From Pseudanabaena biceps (GTDB lineage Bacteria > Cyanobacteriota > Cyanobacteriia > Pseudanabaenales > Pseudanabaenaceae): a stretch of 64,000 bases of DNA. The notes beneath the pieces are model-generated. The model had not been told where the DNA came from. It did not search any database and saw only the letters and a program-made list of their open reading frames with translations. Location of the stretch: the NCBI GenBank assembly GCA_013361095.1, contig JAATWA010000001.1, positions 806,001 to 870,000 of the forward strand. Reading direction: 5' to 3'. Below, piece after piece: positions 1-7,997 of this stretch (positions are counted from its first letter, which is position 1; every line of letters begins with the position of its first letter). A program made the translations under genes and the position numbers.

Positions 1-255
1 CTGCACATCATAATGCCGCAGCCCCAAAACTCTAGTAGCAGCCTCACGCACTACGGCAAAAGATTCTGGCAGTAGATCTTCCAGTAATTCCCCTTTTTCG
101 AGACGTTGTTTAAATTCTCCTGTTTTTCCTTGCAAGTCGCGATCGCTGAGTGCCGCAAATTCTGGGGCTAGGGAGTTAATGAGCGCCACGTCAGGACGGA
201 GCTTGTCCAGTTTGCGCTTGTTAGGATCGCCAATTAGGTTTTTAAGGTTAAACAT
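1..255 (-). CDS. secA: Preprotein translocase subunit SecA, N-terminal part (cut by window edge)
   Basis: The reverse strand from the ATG at 255 reads 85 codons, open to the window edge, starting [15 protein letters not shown] and continuing with [30 protein letters not shown] and [11 protein letters not shown]. These are the conserved first residues of bacterial SecA, the ATPase that drives Sec-dependent export across the plasma and thylakoid membranes. The nucleotide-binding and later domains lie outside the window. The start is secure because the N-terminus aligns with the family. Identification is by recognised sequence, not a database search. Confidence 0.95.
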   Translation of the reverse strand, partial: MFNLKNLIGDPNKRKLDKLRPDVALINSLAPEFAALSDRDLQGKTGEFKQRLEKGELLEDLLPESFAVVREAATRVLGLRHYDVQ

Positions 256-420
256 AGATACCGAGGATACCGAAAGCAGTTAAAACGGGGGATGGGCAAA
301 CCTTTTTGTCAGACAGCAGGTTGTTATATTACATATTAACCGACTAGTGAATATACAAGCTTCGGTTTCCCGAATCTGCCCTGAGTCTATTTTGAGTTGT
401 TTTATAGCTGTCTCCAGTCA

Positions 421-566
421 AAAGCCCAAAGAGTATGAGGCGGCGCGATGCGCCGCCTCATACTCTTTGGGCTTTATGCCCTAATAAAAGTGGCGACAGC
501 TTTACTTTATAACAAACCATAAAGATGAGTGCGGCGCAAAGCGCCGCACTCATCTTTATGGTTTGT
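421..566. repeat. Two adjacent 55-bp perfect hairpins (GCGGCGC-core family)
   Basis: 421-475 and 512-566 are each near-perfect palindromes with a GCGGCGC/GCGCCGC core. The outer arms are AAAGCCCAAA and ACAAACCAT and the inner arms differ. The first is flanked by TATAGCTGTCTCC (from 403) and GGCGACAGCTTTA (to 503), an imperfect inverted pair that suggests a larger unit. They fill most of the 345-bp gap between the divergent secA and esterase genes; no other gene is seen there. Confidence 0.85.
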
Positions 567-600
567 ACTAGCTAACTCTAGCGTTGCTATATTTAAATTT

Positions 601-1245
601 ATGAATTATCTCTACCTTCATGGCTTTGCCTCTAGCCCCAGATCCTACAAAGCCCAGTATATGCAACAAAAATTTGCAGACTTAGGCTTAACTTTGCATA
701 TACCTGATCTTGATCTCGCGGATTTTTCAACGGTCACGCTCTCTGACCAATTGGCTTATCTTGATCGCAACTATTTACAAAACAATCAACCGATCTCGGT
801 CATCGGTTCTAGTCTTGGTGGATTTCTTGCTGTATTACTCGCAGCCCAAAGTCCACTAGTTCAGAAATTAGTATTACTTGCGCCCGCTTTTGGCTTTGGC
901 GATCGCATTGCTCAGGCAATTGGAGTCGAAAATGTTAACAAATGGCGAGAAGATGGCACACGCGAGTTTTTTCATTATGGACTCAAGCGACCTGTAAATT
1001 TGCACTATCAATTCATTGTTGATGCTCAGAAATATTCGGAACAGAGTTTGCAGCGATCAATCCCTACCTTGATCTTTCATGGGATCCATGATGATGTTGT
1101 CCCCGCATCTCTAAGCGAAGAATTTATAAAGGGGCGATCGCAAGTGATATTGAAATTGTTAGAGGATGATCATGCCCTTGGCAAAGATCTGGATAGTATG
1201 TGGCGAGATATCAAAGATTTTTTGTTCTCCGATCTTCCCTCCTAG
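601..1245 (+). CDS. YqiA/YcfP-like alpha/beta-hydrolase (esterase family)
   Basis: A 215-residue protein beginning MNYLYLHGFASSPRSYKAQ, typical of the small YqiA/UPF0227-type alpha/beta hydrolases. The nucleophile elbow GSSLGG puts the likely catalytic serine at residue 71. HGIHDDVVP supplies the acid and DDHAL the histidine of a Ser-Asp-His triad. No signal peptide or membrane segment is visible, so it should be cytoplasmic. An upstream in-frame ATG at 529 would begin inside a palindromic repeat and add residues without family similarity, so the ATG at 601 is preferred. The substrate is unknown; relatives hydrolyse short acyl esters. Confidence 0.85.
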   Translation: MNYLYLHGFASSPRSYKAQYMQQKFADLGLTLHIPDLDLADFSTVTLSDQLAYLDRNYLQNNQPISVIGSSLGGFLAVLLAAQSPLVQKLVLLAPAFGFGDRIAQAIGVENVNKWREDGTREFFHYGLKRPVNLHYQFIVDAQKYSEQSLQRSIPTLIFHGIHDDVVPASLSEEFIKGRSQVILKLLEDDHALGKDLDSMWRDIKDFLFSDLPS

Positions 1246-1250
1246 TGAAT

Positions 1251-1344
1251 ACTCCCTTCCCGCTATAAAACTAGACATTAGAAACCAAGAATTAGCGTTG
1301 CGGCGCGAAGCGCCGCAACGCTAATTTTTCACTGGGAAGGGAGT
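1251..1344. repeat. Long repeat unit with ACTCCCTTCCC ends around a GCGGCGC hairpin
   Basis: Outer inverted ends ACTCCCTTCCC and GGGAAGGGAGT enclose a perfect hairpin at 1290-1326. The same unit, arms and core included, recurs at 48970-49064, and a diverged one around 23162-23263. It lies between the convergent esterase and LysR genes. Confidence 0.8.
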
Positions 1345-1349
1345 AATTG

Positions 1350-1376
1350 GCGATGCGCGGCGAAGCCGCGCATCGC
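1350..1376. repeat. 27-bp GC-rich palindrome
   Basis: Perfect stem of 12 bp around AAG. It lies 35 bp past the LysR stop codon and may terminate that transcript, although no T-run follows on the minus strand. Confidence 0.6.
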
Positions 1377-1410
1377 AAGATGAAAGAAGTAGCGAAAACT
1401 GGTCGAGCTT

Positions 1411-2355
1411 TTACCAAGTTGTATTTTCCGCGATTTCCTTGCCTTCAGTCTGGAGATATTCCAGAAAAGCTTGCGCGACTACCGATAGCTGCTTACCCGC
1501 CAAATGAATCACATACCAGTGACAGGGGATCGGAAAATGTTCTACGTCTAAGACTGCGATTTTACCCGAAGCTCCCTCCAGTGCGATCGTATGCCTTGAG
1601 AGGATCGATATGCCCAGTCCACCCGCGATCGCTTGCTTGATGGCTTCATTGCTAGCTAACTCAATTTTTATGGTGGGCGTAATCTTATGCTCATCAAACA
1701 AGGCTTGAATGTAACCCCTTGTCCCTGATCCCGCCTCTCTAGTGATAAAAGGCTCTTCAGCTAATCTTTGAATGGGAATATTCTTTTCATTGACTAAAGG
1801 ATGATCATGGTTAGCGAGTACTACTAAAGGATTAGACAGGAAGGGATGTGCCTTTACATCTGGTTCATCAGGTACTTTGCTCAGAATGTATAAGTCATCT
1901 TTATTTTCAGAAAGCCGATCTAAAATACCGCTATGGTTAGTCACTTTTAACGATATCTCAACCCCTGGATAGCGCTGACAAAAAGGTCCTAACAAACGAG
2001 GAATCACATACTTAGCCGTTGTTACCACCGTGATTTTGAGATTGCCCTGCCGTAATCCCTTCATATCGGCAACGCTCATTTCAAATTGAGATATTCGTCC
2101 AAAAATTTCTTGGCAGGTAGCAAATAATTCTCTGCCCGCTTGCGTCAAAAATAACCGCTTCCCAACTTGCTCAAACAAAGGTATGCCGATCGCCTTGGTC
2201 AAATGCTTAATCTGCATGGAGACAGTCGGCTGCGTCAAAAACAACTCCTCCGCCGCACGGGTGTAACTACCATGACGCGCCGCCACTTCAAACACTTGTA
2301 ATTGGTGAAGAGTGACGTGATTAGCAAGTTGTAAATCAGACAAGCGATAAGCCAT
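1411..2355 (-). CDS. LysR-family regulator, CmpR/CcmR-like
   Basis: A 314-residue LysR protein. The winged helix at about residues 14-75 contains LHQLQVFEVAARHGSYTRAAEEL and TQPTVSMQIKHL. The effector domain follows, with TTAKYVIPRLLGPFCQRYPG, the family EAGSGTRG loop and ASNEAIKQAIAGGLGIS. This sequence class is the cyanobacterial CmpR/NdhR group, which controls inorganic-carbon uptake or NDH-1 genes according to carbon status, or rbcL-type genes in relatives. No carbon-uptake operon is adjacent, so the target is not evident here. The ATG at 2355 is used. A perfect palindrome 10 bp upstream of it probably serves autoregulation. Confidence 0.85.
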   Translation of the reverse strand: MAYRLSDLQLANHVTLHQLQVFEVAARHGSYTRAAEELFLTQPTVSMQIKHLTKAIGIPLFEQVGKRLFLTQAGRELFATCQEIFGRISQFEMSVADMKGLRQGNLKITVVTTAKYVIPRLLGPFCQRYPGVEISLKVTNHSGILDRLSENKDDLYILSKVPDEPDVKAHPFLSNPLVVLANHDHPLVNEKNIPIQRLAEEPFITREAGSGTRGYIQALFDEHKITPTIKIELASNEAIKQAIAGGLGISILSRHTIALEGASGKIAVLDVEHFPIPCHWYVIHLAGKQLSVVAQAFLEYLQTEGKEIAENTTW

Positions 2356-2364
2356 AGAAATAGC

Positions 2365-2427
2365 GATAAAATCATAGAATTTAGTCTATGATTTTATCAT
2401 ACTTTTGCTTTTTTGTTCTATGATTTT
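2365..2427. promoter_or_regulatory. Candidate operator upstream of the LysR gene
   Basis: 2365-2398 is a perfect inverted repeat: 14-bp arms GATAAAATCATAGA/TCTATGATTTTATC with a 6-nt spacer. The half-site TCTATGATTTT recurs directly at 2417-2427, 32 bp away. Position and duplicated half-site suit an autoregulatory LysR operator overlapping the promoter or leader. Unlike other palindromes here it is AT-rich and has no GCGGCGC core. Confidence 0.5.
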
Positions 2428-2444
2428 GGGGCTACAGCATTAAT

Positions 2445-2532
2445 CCCCACTTACTTAAATATGATGTTTAAGTAAGTGGGGCAAGACTTCAAGAACTGTA
2501 GCGAGCTGTGTGCGCTACAGTTCTTGAAGTCT
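2445..2532. repeat. Two tandem hairpins
   Basis: 2445-2481 has 15-bp arms CCCCACTTACTTAAA with a 7-nt loop. 2484-2532 has 20-bp arms starting AGACTTCAAGAACTGTAGCG. Both are perfect stems between the divergent LysR and PsiE-like genes. Confidence 0.8.
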
Positions 2533-2614
2533 AATTATGCCGAGCGATTTATTGGCAAGGCTGTATCAAAATCGGAGAAACAATTATGTGCTGTTGCGGA
2601 TTAGGTGATCAAAA

Positions 2615-3085
2615 GTGAAGCGGGAAATTGCAAATTTATATAAATATCTTACTAATAGTTGCAAAGATGAAAATTTCTTGAAGTTAATTAGGTATGTAGA
2701 AAACTTTACTTCTAAAGTTATGGCGATCGCCCTAATCTTCATAATTTTCGTTGCCCTATTTGACTTAATTCGACTGCTTACTTTTGATTTGTTTTTCACA
2801 GAGCCGCGCTGGGTTTTCACGGCTCCGTTACTCAAAATATTTGGAATGTTTTTGAATGTACTGATAGCACTCGAACTTATGGAGAATGTCACCGCCTATT
2901 TGCGTAGTCACACAATTCAGCTACAGCTAGTGATCGTGACCGCGTTAACTGCGGTAGCTCGTAAAATAGTCATCTTTGACTCTAAAACTGAACCAGGAGA
3001 TATTACGGGATTGGCGATCGCGGTATTAGCCCTTGCAATTAGTTATTGGATTGTCCGTAGCCAAAATCAGCATCGCGAAAGCTAG
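2615..3085 (+). CDS. PsiE-like phosphate-starvation-type membrane protein
   Basis: A 156-residue membrane protein with four predicted hydrophobic segments: roughly residues 33-53 (VMAIALIFIIFVALFDLIRL), 68-86, 97-114 and 130-147. The order, length and the central ALELMENVTAYL stretch resemble the PsiE family (phosphate-starvation-inducible E), whose biochemical role is unknown. The start is a GTG at 2615; no in-frame ATG precedes it. It stands alone, with hairpins on either side, so it is probably monocistronic. Confidence 0.7.
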   Translation: MKREIANLYKYLTNSCKDENFLKLIRYVENFTSKVMAIALIFIIFVALFDLIRLLTFDLFFTEPRWVFTAPLLKIFGMFLNVLIALELMENVTAYLRSHTIQLQLVIVTALTAVARKIVIFDSKTEPGDITGLAIAVLALAISYWIVRSQNQHRES

Positions 3086-3087
3086 TA

Positions 3088-3134
3088 AGAAAAATTTCAA
3101 AAGGCTGGCTTTGCCAGCCTTTTGAAATTTTTCT
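3088..3134. terminator. Hairpin terminator after the PsiE-like gene
   Basis: A perfect 47-bp palindrome with arms AGAAAAATTTCAAAAGGCTGGC begins 3 bp after the stop codon and ends in a T-rich arm. The same GGCTGGC-core type occurs at 9382 and 26864. Confidence 0.65.
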
Positions 3135-3249
3135 TGGGTTGTAGCAGGATCAAATTCTCTTTTGGATAAACGCTTTAGTCTCGATCTCAATAATGCTAAA
3201 ATTCCGTTAAACGCTTTAATCAATTTATAAACTTTAACAACAGCACGAT

Positions 3250-3369
3250 ATGACATCATCACTAACTAATTTTTTCCTCAGCCTTGTTGCTGGAGGTGTT
3301 GTTCTAGGTTTGATCTTTGCAGCCGTACTCATAGTTAGCCAAAAAGACAAAATTGTTCGTAACGATTAA
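3250..3369 (+). CDS. psbX: Photosystem II protein PsbX
   Basis: A 39-codon gene starting MTSSLTNFFLSLVAGG and ending with VSQKDKIVRND. One hydrophobic segment (about residues 9-30) is followed by the conserved SQKDKI motif of PsbX, a single-span low-molecular-weight subunit of photosystem II near cytochrome b559 and the QB site. Length and the C-terminal motif fit the family closely. It stands alone between hairpin repeats and has its own upstream AT-rich region. Confidence 0.9.
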   Translation: MTSSLTNFFLSLVAGGVVLGLIFAAVLIVSQKDKIVRND

Positions 3370-3402
3370 ATTTGCTACGCATTGCCTAGTGCGGATAGCA
3401 GA

Positions 3403-3465
3403 TTCATCTCCAAAAAATATTGGCAAGGTTGCTTTGCAACCTTGCCAATATTTTTTGGAGATGAA
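3403..3465. repeat. 63-bp perfect hairpin (GGTTGC core)
   Basis: Arms TTCATCTCCAAAAAATATTG and so on, with core GGTTGCTTTGCAACC. It lies 34 bp downstream of psbX and could terminate it. The 367-bp gap to ycf66 holds only this and the hairpin at 3541-3591. Confidence 0.8.
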
Positions 3466-3540
3466 TTGAGAGACTGACGGCAATACTTGCGTTGTGGCTT
3501 GTAACCATAGTTATAGAAAGGCAACCGTAGGCTTTGAGTA

Positions 3541-3591
3541 CAGAAATATTTTTGAAAGCGGCGCAAAGCGCCGCTTTCAAAAATATTTCTG
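3541..3591. repeat. 51-bp GCGGCGC-core hairpin
   Basis: Perfect palindrome with arms CAGAAATATTTTTGAAAGCG around GCGCAAAGCGC. It is followed by GCGCAAAGCGCTGTAATGAGAATTG-like flank pieces that recur near 42310 and 42415. Confidence 0.8.
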
Positions 3592-3736
3592 GGTTTTAGT
3601 TCAGCGCAAAGCGCTGTAATGAGAATTGCTGGGGAGTTGAGCGCCAGCAATAAGTTGGCAACTGAACTTGTTATACTGAAATCAAATTCCAGTAGCCTTA
3701 GGGCTTTCGCAAATACTCTAGGAGAAATATAGAACC

Positions 3737-4471
3737 ATGATCAACATCGGTGGCAACCCGCTAATGATTCTTTTGGCAATTGTTGCCGCTTTAGGAGGCG
3801 TGGGCTTATATTTTGTAAGAAATTTTCGTCCTGAATTAGCTCGTGACCACGACATTTTCTTCTCCGCGATCGCCTTGGTTTACGGAATCATTTTGCTAGC
3901 CTTTAATTTTCGGATGGAAATTACTACCCAACTAGCTCAAGTGCTAGTGGTTGGGTTTGCGGGATGGTTTGCGGTGGAGTCTTTAGTATTACGGCAATCC
4001 TTGGCAAATCAATCTCGCAGGGCGCCTTCTAATCCTCTAGTTGATGACGAAGAGCCGATTGGTTCTGACTACCGTGTGGAGATTGATCCCACTCGCGAAA
4101 TTGCCTCTCGCCGCGATCGCGATGCTTCTCGACGGATGCGCCCATCGATCCCTAGCAGCGAACAAGCTAGTGAGTTGCGTGGTGACACCACCGATGAGCG
4201 TCGTTCTCGCCGTCCTAAGCGTAATAGCAGTGGCAATGACTCTGTAATCGATATCGATGAAAGTGATATTCGCCCCGTCAGTCCCAAACGTCGCCCTAGA
4301 CCAAGTGCAGATAGCGATCGCCCCAAAAATCCTATCAATGACTCTGAAGATCTAGGTAATAGTGAGTCTGGCAGGGAGGCAACCCGATCATCTGGTCGTA
4401 GACGCAGACCATCAAGTCGTCCATCTGCATACTCGAACAATTCGGATATGCCAGATAGTGATGACTTCTAA
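3737..4471 (+). CDS. ycf66: Ycf66 family protein
   Basis: A 244-residue protein. The first about 95 residues carry three hydrophobic segments (about 9-25, 38-56, 66-86) and the family-typical pattern LYFVRNFRPELARDHDIFFSAIALVYGIILLAF and FAVESLVLRQ. The remainder is a hydrophilic, probably disordered tail rich in Arg, Ser, Asp and Pro. Ycf66 is found in cyanobacteria and some plastids; its function is not established. The ATG at 3737 has TAGGAG 13 bp upstream. It is followed by a 357-bp gap, so it is likely monocistronic. Confidence 0.85.
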   Translation: MINIGGNPLMILLAIVAALGGVGLYFVRNFRPELARDHDIFFSAIALVYGIILLAFNFRMEITTQLAQVLVVGFAGWFAVESLVLRQSLANQSRRAPSNPLVDDEEPIGSDYRVEIDPTREIASRRDRDASRRMRPSIPSSEQASELRGDTTDERRSRRPKRNSSGNDSVIDIDESDIRPVSPKRRPRPSADSDRPKNPINDSEDLGNSESGREATRSSGRRRRPSSRPSAYSNNSDMPDSDDF

Positions 4472-4828
4472 ATTAAATTTATAGAACCTAAAGTTATAGT
4501 GCTTTGCGCGTTCTTAAAAGATCGAGATGCAATAGACTGCCGCTATACTTAGAAATAAGTTATCTATACATAATAATTATGCTCAGCTAATTAATTAAAG
4601 TTATAGGATTGCTTATCCTATAACCACTAAAGACTTAATAAGTCATTTTTGATTGTGACATTTGCTCTATAGTGATTTAGCTAGGACTGACTCAAATTGA
4701 TCCGAAAACCAGCAAAGGATCAGTTAATGTAGCTGTATCTAGAATGTTTATAAGATTGGTAGTGGTACAAAGTTACTATTACTATCAATTCCAATTTGAT
4801 CAACCATTACTTGGGCTTTCGATCAACC
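4472..4828. other. Intergenic region before spkB
   Basis: No gene is recognised. At 4600-4624 there is a perfect 10-bp stem (GTTATAGGAT / ATCCTATAAC) with a 5-nt loop and no T-run. It may be an operator or a remnant hairpin. The region is AT-rich and otherwise unremarkable; it presumably holds the spkB promoter. Confidence 0.5.
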
Positions 4829-6472
4829 GTGAGTTATTGCGTTAATCCGACATGTGCTAATCCGAATAATGAACCATTTGCTACTACCTGTGCATCTTGT
4901 GGTTCTAATTTGAAGCTGCGAAATCGTTATCGCGCCAGTAAGCCACTTGGCAAAGGTGGTTTTGGCGCGACATTTCTTGCTGCCGATGAAGGATTACCCG
5001 GATTTCCCTCATGCGTGGTTAAGCAATTACGCCCAAATACTCAGTCAGCTAGTGTCCTGAAAATGGCAAGAGAGTTGTTTGAGCGTGAAGCATTTACCCT
5101 CGGTAAGATCGGTAGTCATCCCCAAATCCCTCGACTATTAGATTATTTTGAAGAGGATAGTAATTTCTATCTTGTTCAAGAATTTGTAGATGGCGAAACC
5201 TTAAAGCAAGAGTTTGAGAGGCGCGGAGCCTTTAACGAAATTGAAATTCGCAAGATCTTGTCAGAAATATTTCCTGCCCTCGGGTTTATGCATGAAAACG
5301 GTGTGATCCACCGCGATATTAAACCCGCCAACATCATGCGCCGCAAACAGGATGGTCAGTTAGTACTGATTGATTTTGGGGCGGTTTCTAGTCAAATTAA
5401 TAAACCATCGGCGGACGAAGATCCCAGTGGCTTGTTAACTAATTTTGCGATCGGTACACCTGGATTTGCGCCCCCAGAGCAGATGGCGATGCGTCCTGTT
5501 TATTCGAGTGACCTCTATGCTACGGCGATGAGTTGCCTCTATCTGATGACGGGGCGATCGCCTAAAGACTTACCCCATGATCCTTACACTGGTGAGATTA
5601 ATTGGAAAGGGCAAGTCAAACTTAGCGATCGCATGAGGGTAGTTTTTGAAAAATTATTACAACAATCGGTATCACAGCGTTTTCGCTCCGCAGAAGAAGC
5701 TTTAAAAGCTTTAGAGTCTGGCAATGTGACTGAGGAGCCGCCCAAGTCTAACAACTCATCATCGGCGATCACCTCCAATATTTCATCTTCCTCATCTTCT
5801 CCGCCTGCAAATATAACTCGACCAACTACTACCCAAACTCCCAATTCGCGCATTCAGCCACAGCGTTATGGTAGTCAGGCCTCGCAGTTTGATAGTGGCA
5901 TGATGACTACTGGGAATACGCGCTCTACTAGCCGTATTAATAACACTGGAGAGCTAAAGGGTGGACGCAGAGTTATTGTGGAATATGCCCAAGGCAAGCG
6001 TAATTTTGCTAACCAAGATTACTCCAAAGGAGCGTTTGGCAGTGCCACACTGTCAGGAATTGTGATGAGTCGCTCTAAATTAGTAGAGGCAGATTTTTGT
6101 AATAGTGACTTGTCGGGATCGAGCTTTCAGGGGGCAAACCTATCTCAAGCCAAGTTAAACGGAGCTAACTTGCAAGAAGCCAAAATGCAGCGAGCTATTT
6201 TGATTAAATCGGATTTGGGTGGTGCTTCGATGATTTTGGCGGATTTGCGGGAAGCAAATCTTCAGTCTGCCTATATGAGTAAAGCAGATTTATCGGGCGC
6301 AAATTTGAGTGGGGCAAATCTGAAAGGTGCATACCTAAGTCAAGCAAATCTGAATGGCACTAATTTATGCGGTGCTGATTTAAAAGGCGCTAAAATTTCC
6401 GATGACCAGTTAGCGCAAGCTAAGACCAATTGGGGGACGGTGCGACCCGATGGCACTAAGCGCCTATTTTGA
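4829..6472 (+). CDS. spkB: Serine/threonine kinase with N-terminal Cys motif and pentapeptide repeats (SpkB-type)
   Basis: A 547-residue protein. N-terminal CVNPTCANPNNE...CASCG is a four-cysteine cluster seen in cyanobacterial SpkB-type kinases and tied there to redox sensitivity. The Hanks-type kinase domain (about 34-290) is intact: GKGGFG loop, VVKQL lysine, HRDIKPANIM catalytic loop, DFG, and GTPGFAPPEQ. A Ser/Thr/Pro-rich linker follows. The C-terminus (about 405-525) is a pentapeptide-repeat helix with A(N/D)LxxA periodicity. The GTG at 4829 gives a start MSYCVNPTC typical for the family; a TTG at 4796 would add 11 unrelated residues. Substrates are not known from the sequence. Confidence 0.85.
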   Translation: MSYCVNPTCANPNNEPFATTCASCGSNLKLRNRYRASKPLGKGGFGATFLAADEGLPGFPSCVVKQLRPNTQSASVLKMARELFEREAFTLGKIGSHPQIPRLLDYFEEDSNFYLVQEFVDGETLKQEFERRGAFNEIEIRKILSEIFPALGFMHENGVIHRDIKPANIMRRKQDGQLVLIDFGAVSSQINKPSADEDPSGLLTNFAIGTPGFAPPEQMAMRPVYSSDLYATAMSCLYLMTGRSPKDLPHDPYTGEINWKGQVKLSDRMRVVFEKLLQQSVSQRFRSAEEALKALESGNVTEEPPKSNNSSSAITSNISSSSSSPPANITRPTTTQTPNSRIQPQRYGSQASQFDSGMMTTGNTRSTSRINNTGELKGGRRVIVEYAQGKRNFANQDYSKGAFGSATLSGIVMSRSKLVEADFCNSDLSGSSFQGANLSQAKLNGANLQEAKMQRAILIKSDLGGASMILADLREANLQSAYMSKADLSGANLSGANLKGAYLSQANLNGTNLCGADLKGAKISDDQLAQAKTNWGTVRPDGTKRLF

Positions 6473-6494
6473 GTAATGCACGGACATTAACTTT

Positions 6495-7862
6495 GTGAGA
6501 CTGACAGATAACCAATTAATTTCACTATTTACAGATCGACTAGGTACTGATTGCGTCATTCCCTTTGATCAACTTAGTTTTCAAGGTCAGCATCTTACCC
6601 AAAGAATTACGCAAAGTCTTACTCCCGATAGCTTGCAGCCTACTTGTGCAATTTTTCCTAACACGATCGCTCAGTTATCAGAAGCGATCGCCCTAGCCCA
6701 TGAGCAAAGGTTGCGGGTGTTGCCCTCTGGTAACGCCACTAAATTAGATTGGGGCGGTCTGGTTAGTCGTGCTGACTTGGTAATTAGTACATCACGGCTA
6801 AATCAAATCGTCGAGCATTGTGTAGGCGATCTGACGGTGACAGCCGAGGCGGGGACAAAATATCAAGATTTACAAGCAACCTTGGCAAAAGCAGGGCAAT
6901 TTTTAGCAATTAATCCACCCTATGCAACTCAGGCAACCCTTGGCGGGATTTTGGCAACAGGAAGCGCTGGTTCTTGGCGGCATCGTTACAATAGCGTCCG
7001 TGATATGTGCTTGGGGATTGAGTTTGTGCGATCCGATGGAGCCGTCGTCAAAGCAGGTGGTCGTGTAGTCAAAAATGTCGCTGGCTATGACCTAATGAAA
7101 TTACTAACTGGTTCCTACGGAACCTTGGGCGTTGTTTCTCAGATTACTTTTCGGCTCTATCCTCTACCTGAATATACGCAAGTAGTAGTGATGACAGGAG
7201 ACTCCAAGAATATTGCCCAAGCCCATCAAAAAATTAGTACCTCGGTGCTGACTCCGATGGTGTGTGACTTACTATCAGCAAAAGCGATCGCGGCGCTAGG
7301 CTTTGGCGACGATTTGACTAATATTGGTTTAGTGCTGCAATTTTCAGGACTCAAATCTAGTGCGATCGAACAAAGCGATCGCATAGCGTCCCTTGCTAAA
7401 GAATTAGATTTAAGCTTTGAAGTTTTGACTGACTATGAGCAATTTTGGCAAAACTTAAAAAAAATCCTCTGGCATGATGAGCTACGCCATGACGATTCTC
7501 AAAATCTATATTTAGTCTGTAAGCTGGGCGTGTTGCCATCAGAGGCGATCGCGACTCTTCAGCAATGTCAACAAATTTTTGCGGAGACAAGTTTCTCGGC
7601 GATACAAATTCATATGGGTAGTGGCTTAGGCTTGTTGCGTGTAGACGATATACAGGATTTAAATGCGATCGCTTCCCAAATCACCAAAATCAGAAATATT
7701 GTCGAATCCCATAGTGGCTTTTTGATGGTTTTAGAAGCTCCTTTAGACGTAAAGTTTAACGCTAATATTTGGGGATATACAGGTCAAGCGAGTGATTTGA
7801 TGCGTCAGCTTCAACAAAAGTTTGATCCTAACGGCTTACTGAGTCCCAATAAAATGTTTTAA
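6495..7862 (+). CDS. glcE: Glycolate dehydrogenase FAD-binding subunit GlcE
   Basis: A 455-residue FAD_binding_4-type flavoprotein. The FAD-binding half shows LPSGNATKLDWGG, ATLGGILATGSAGSWRHRYNSVRDM and GGRVVKNVAGYDLMKLLTGSYGTLGVV, classic for GlcE. The C-terminus closes with FDPNGLLSPNKMF. With GlcD and GlcF it oxidises glycolate to glyoxylate in photorespiration, passing electrons to quinone. It starts at a GTG 22 bp after spkB and is followed on the same strand by glcF across a 135-bp gap with a hairpin. GlcD is not in this window. Confidence 0.88.
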   Translation: MRLTDNQLISLFTDRLGTDCVIPFDQLSFQGQHLTQRITQSLTPDSLQPTCAIFPNTIAQLSEAIALAHEQRLRVLPSGNATKLDWGGLVSRADLVISTSRLNQIVEHCVGDLTVTAEAGTKYQDLQATLAKAGQFLAINPPYATQATLGGILATGSAGSWRHRYNSVRDMCLGIEFVRSDGAVVKAGGRVVKNVAGYDLMKLLTGSYGTLGVVSQITFRLYPLPEYTQVVVMTGDSKNIAQAHQKISTSVLTPMVCDLLSAKAIAALGFGDDLTNIGLVLQFSGLKSSAIEQSDRIASLAKELDLSFEVLTDYEQFWQNLKKILWHDELRHDDSQNLYLVCKLGVLPSEAIATLQQCQQIFAETSFSAIQIHMGSGLGLLRVDDIQDLNAIASQITKIRNIVESHSGFLMVLEAPLDVKFNANIWGYTGQASDLMRQLQQKFDPNGLLSPNKMF

Positions 7863-7897
7863 ATCCCAAAAACTCTGGCGCACGCTGCGCGTGTGCC

Positions 7898-7948
7898 AAA
7901 CCCAGAAGTGAGTGGCGGCGGGAAGCGCCGCCACTCACTTCTGGGTTT
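7898..7948. repeat. 51-bp GCGGCGG-core hairpin between glcE and glcF
   Basis: Perfect palindrome with outer AAACCCAG, inner AAGTGAGTGG and core GCGG/CCGC around GCGGGAAGCGC. A shorter imperfect one precedes it at about 7876-7897. It could attenuate or process the glcE-glcF transcript. Confidence 0.8.
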
Positions 7949-7997
7949 GTTAGCTATACAATCACCTATAGCTCACAACATATGGCATCTATAAAAT

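Noticed and set aside
1347..1640. 97-codon plus-strand open frame
   Set aside because: It starts in a palindrome and runs antisense through the well-conserved LysR gene; no family similarity.
3375..3650. 91-codon minus-strand open frame between psbX and ycf66
   Set aside because: Built entirely from two palindromic repeats and spacers; open only because repeats lack stops in that frame.
4600..4624. Terminator for ycf66
   Set aside because: The 10-bp stem has no following T-run on either strand and is 130 bp from the gene end; left as an unassigned inverted repeat.
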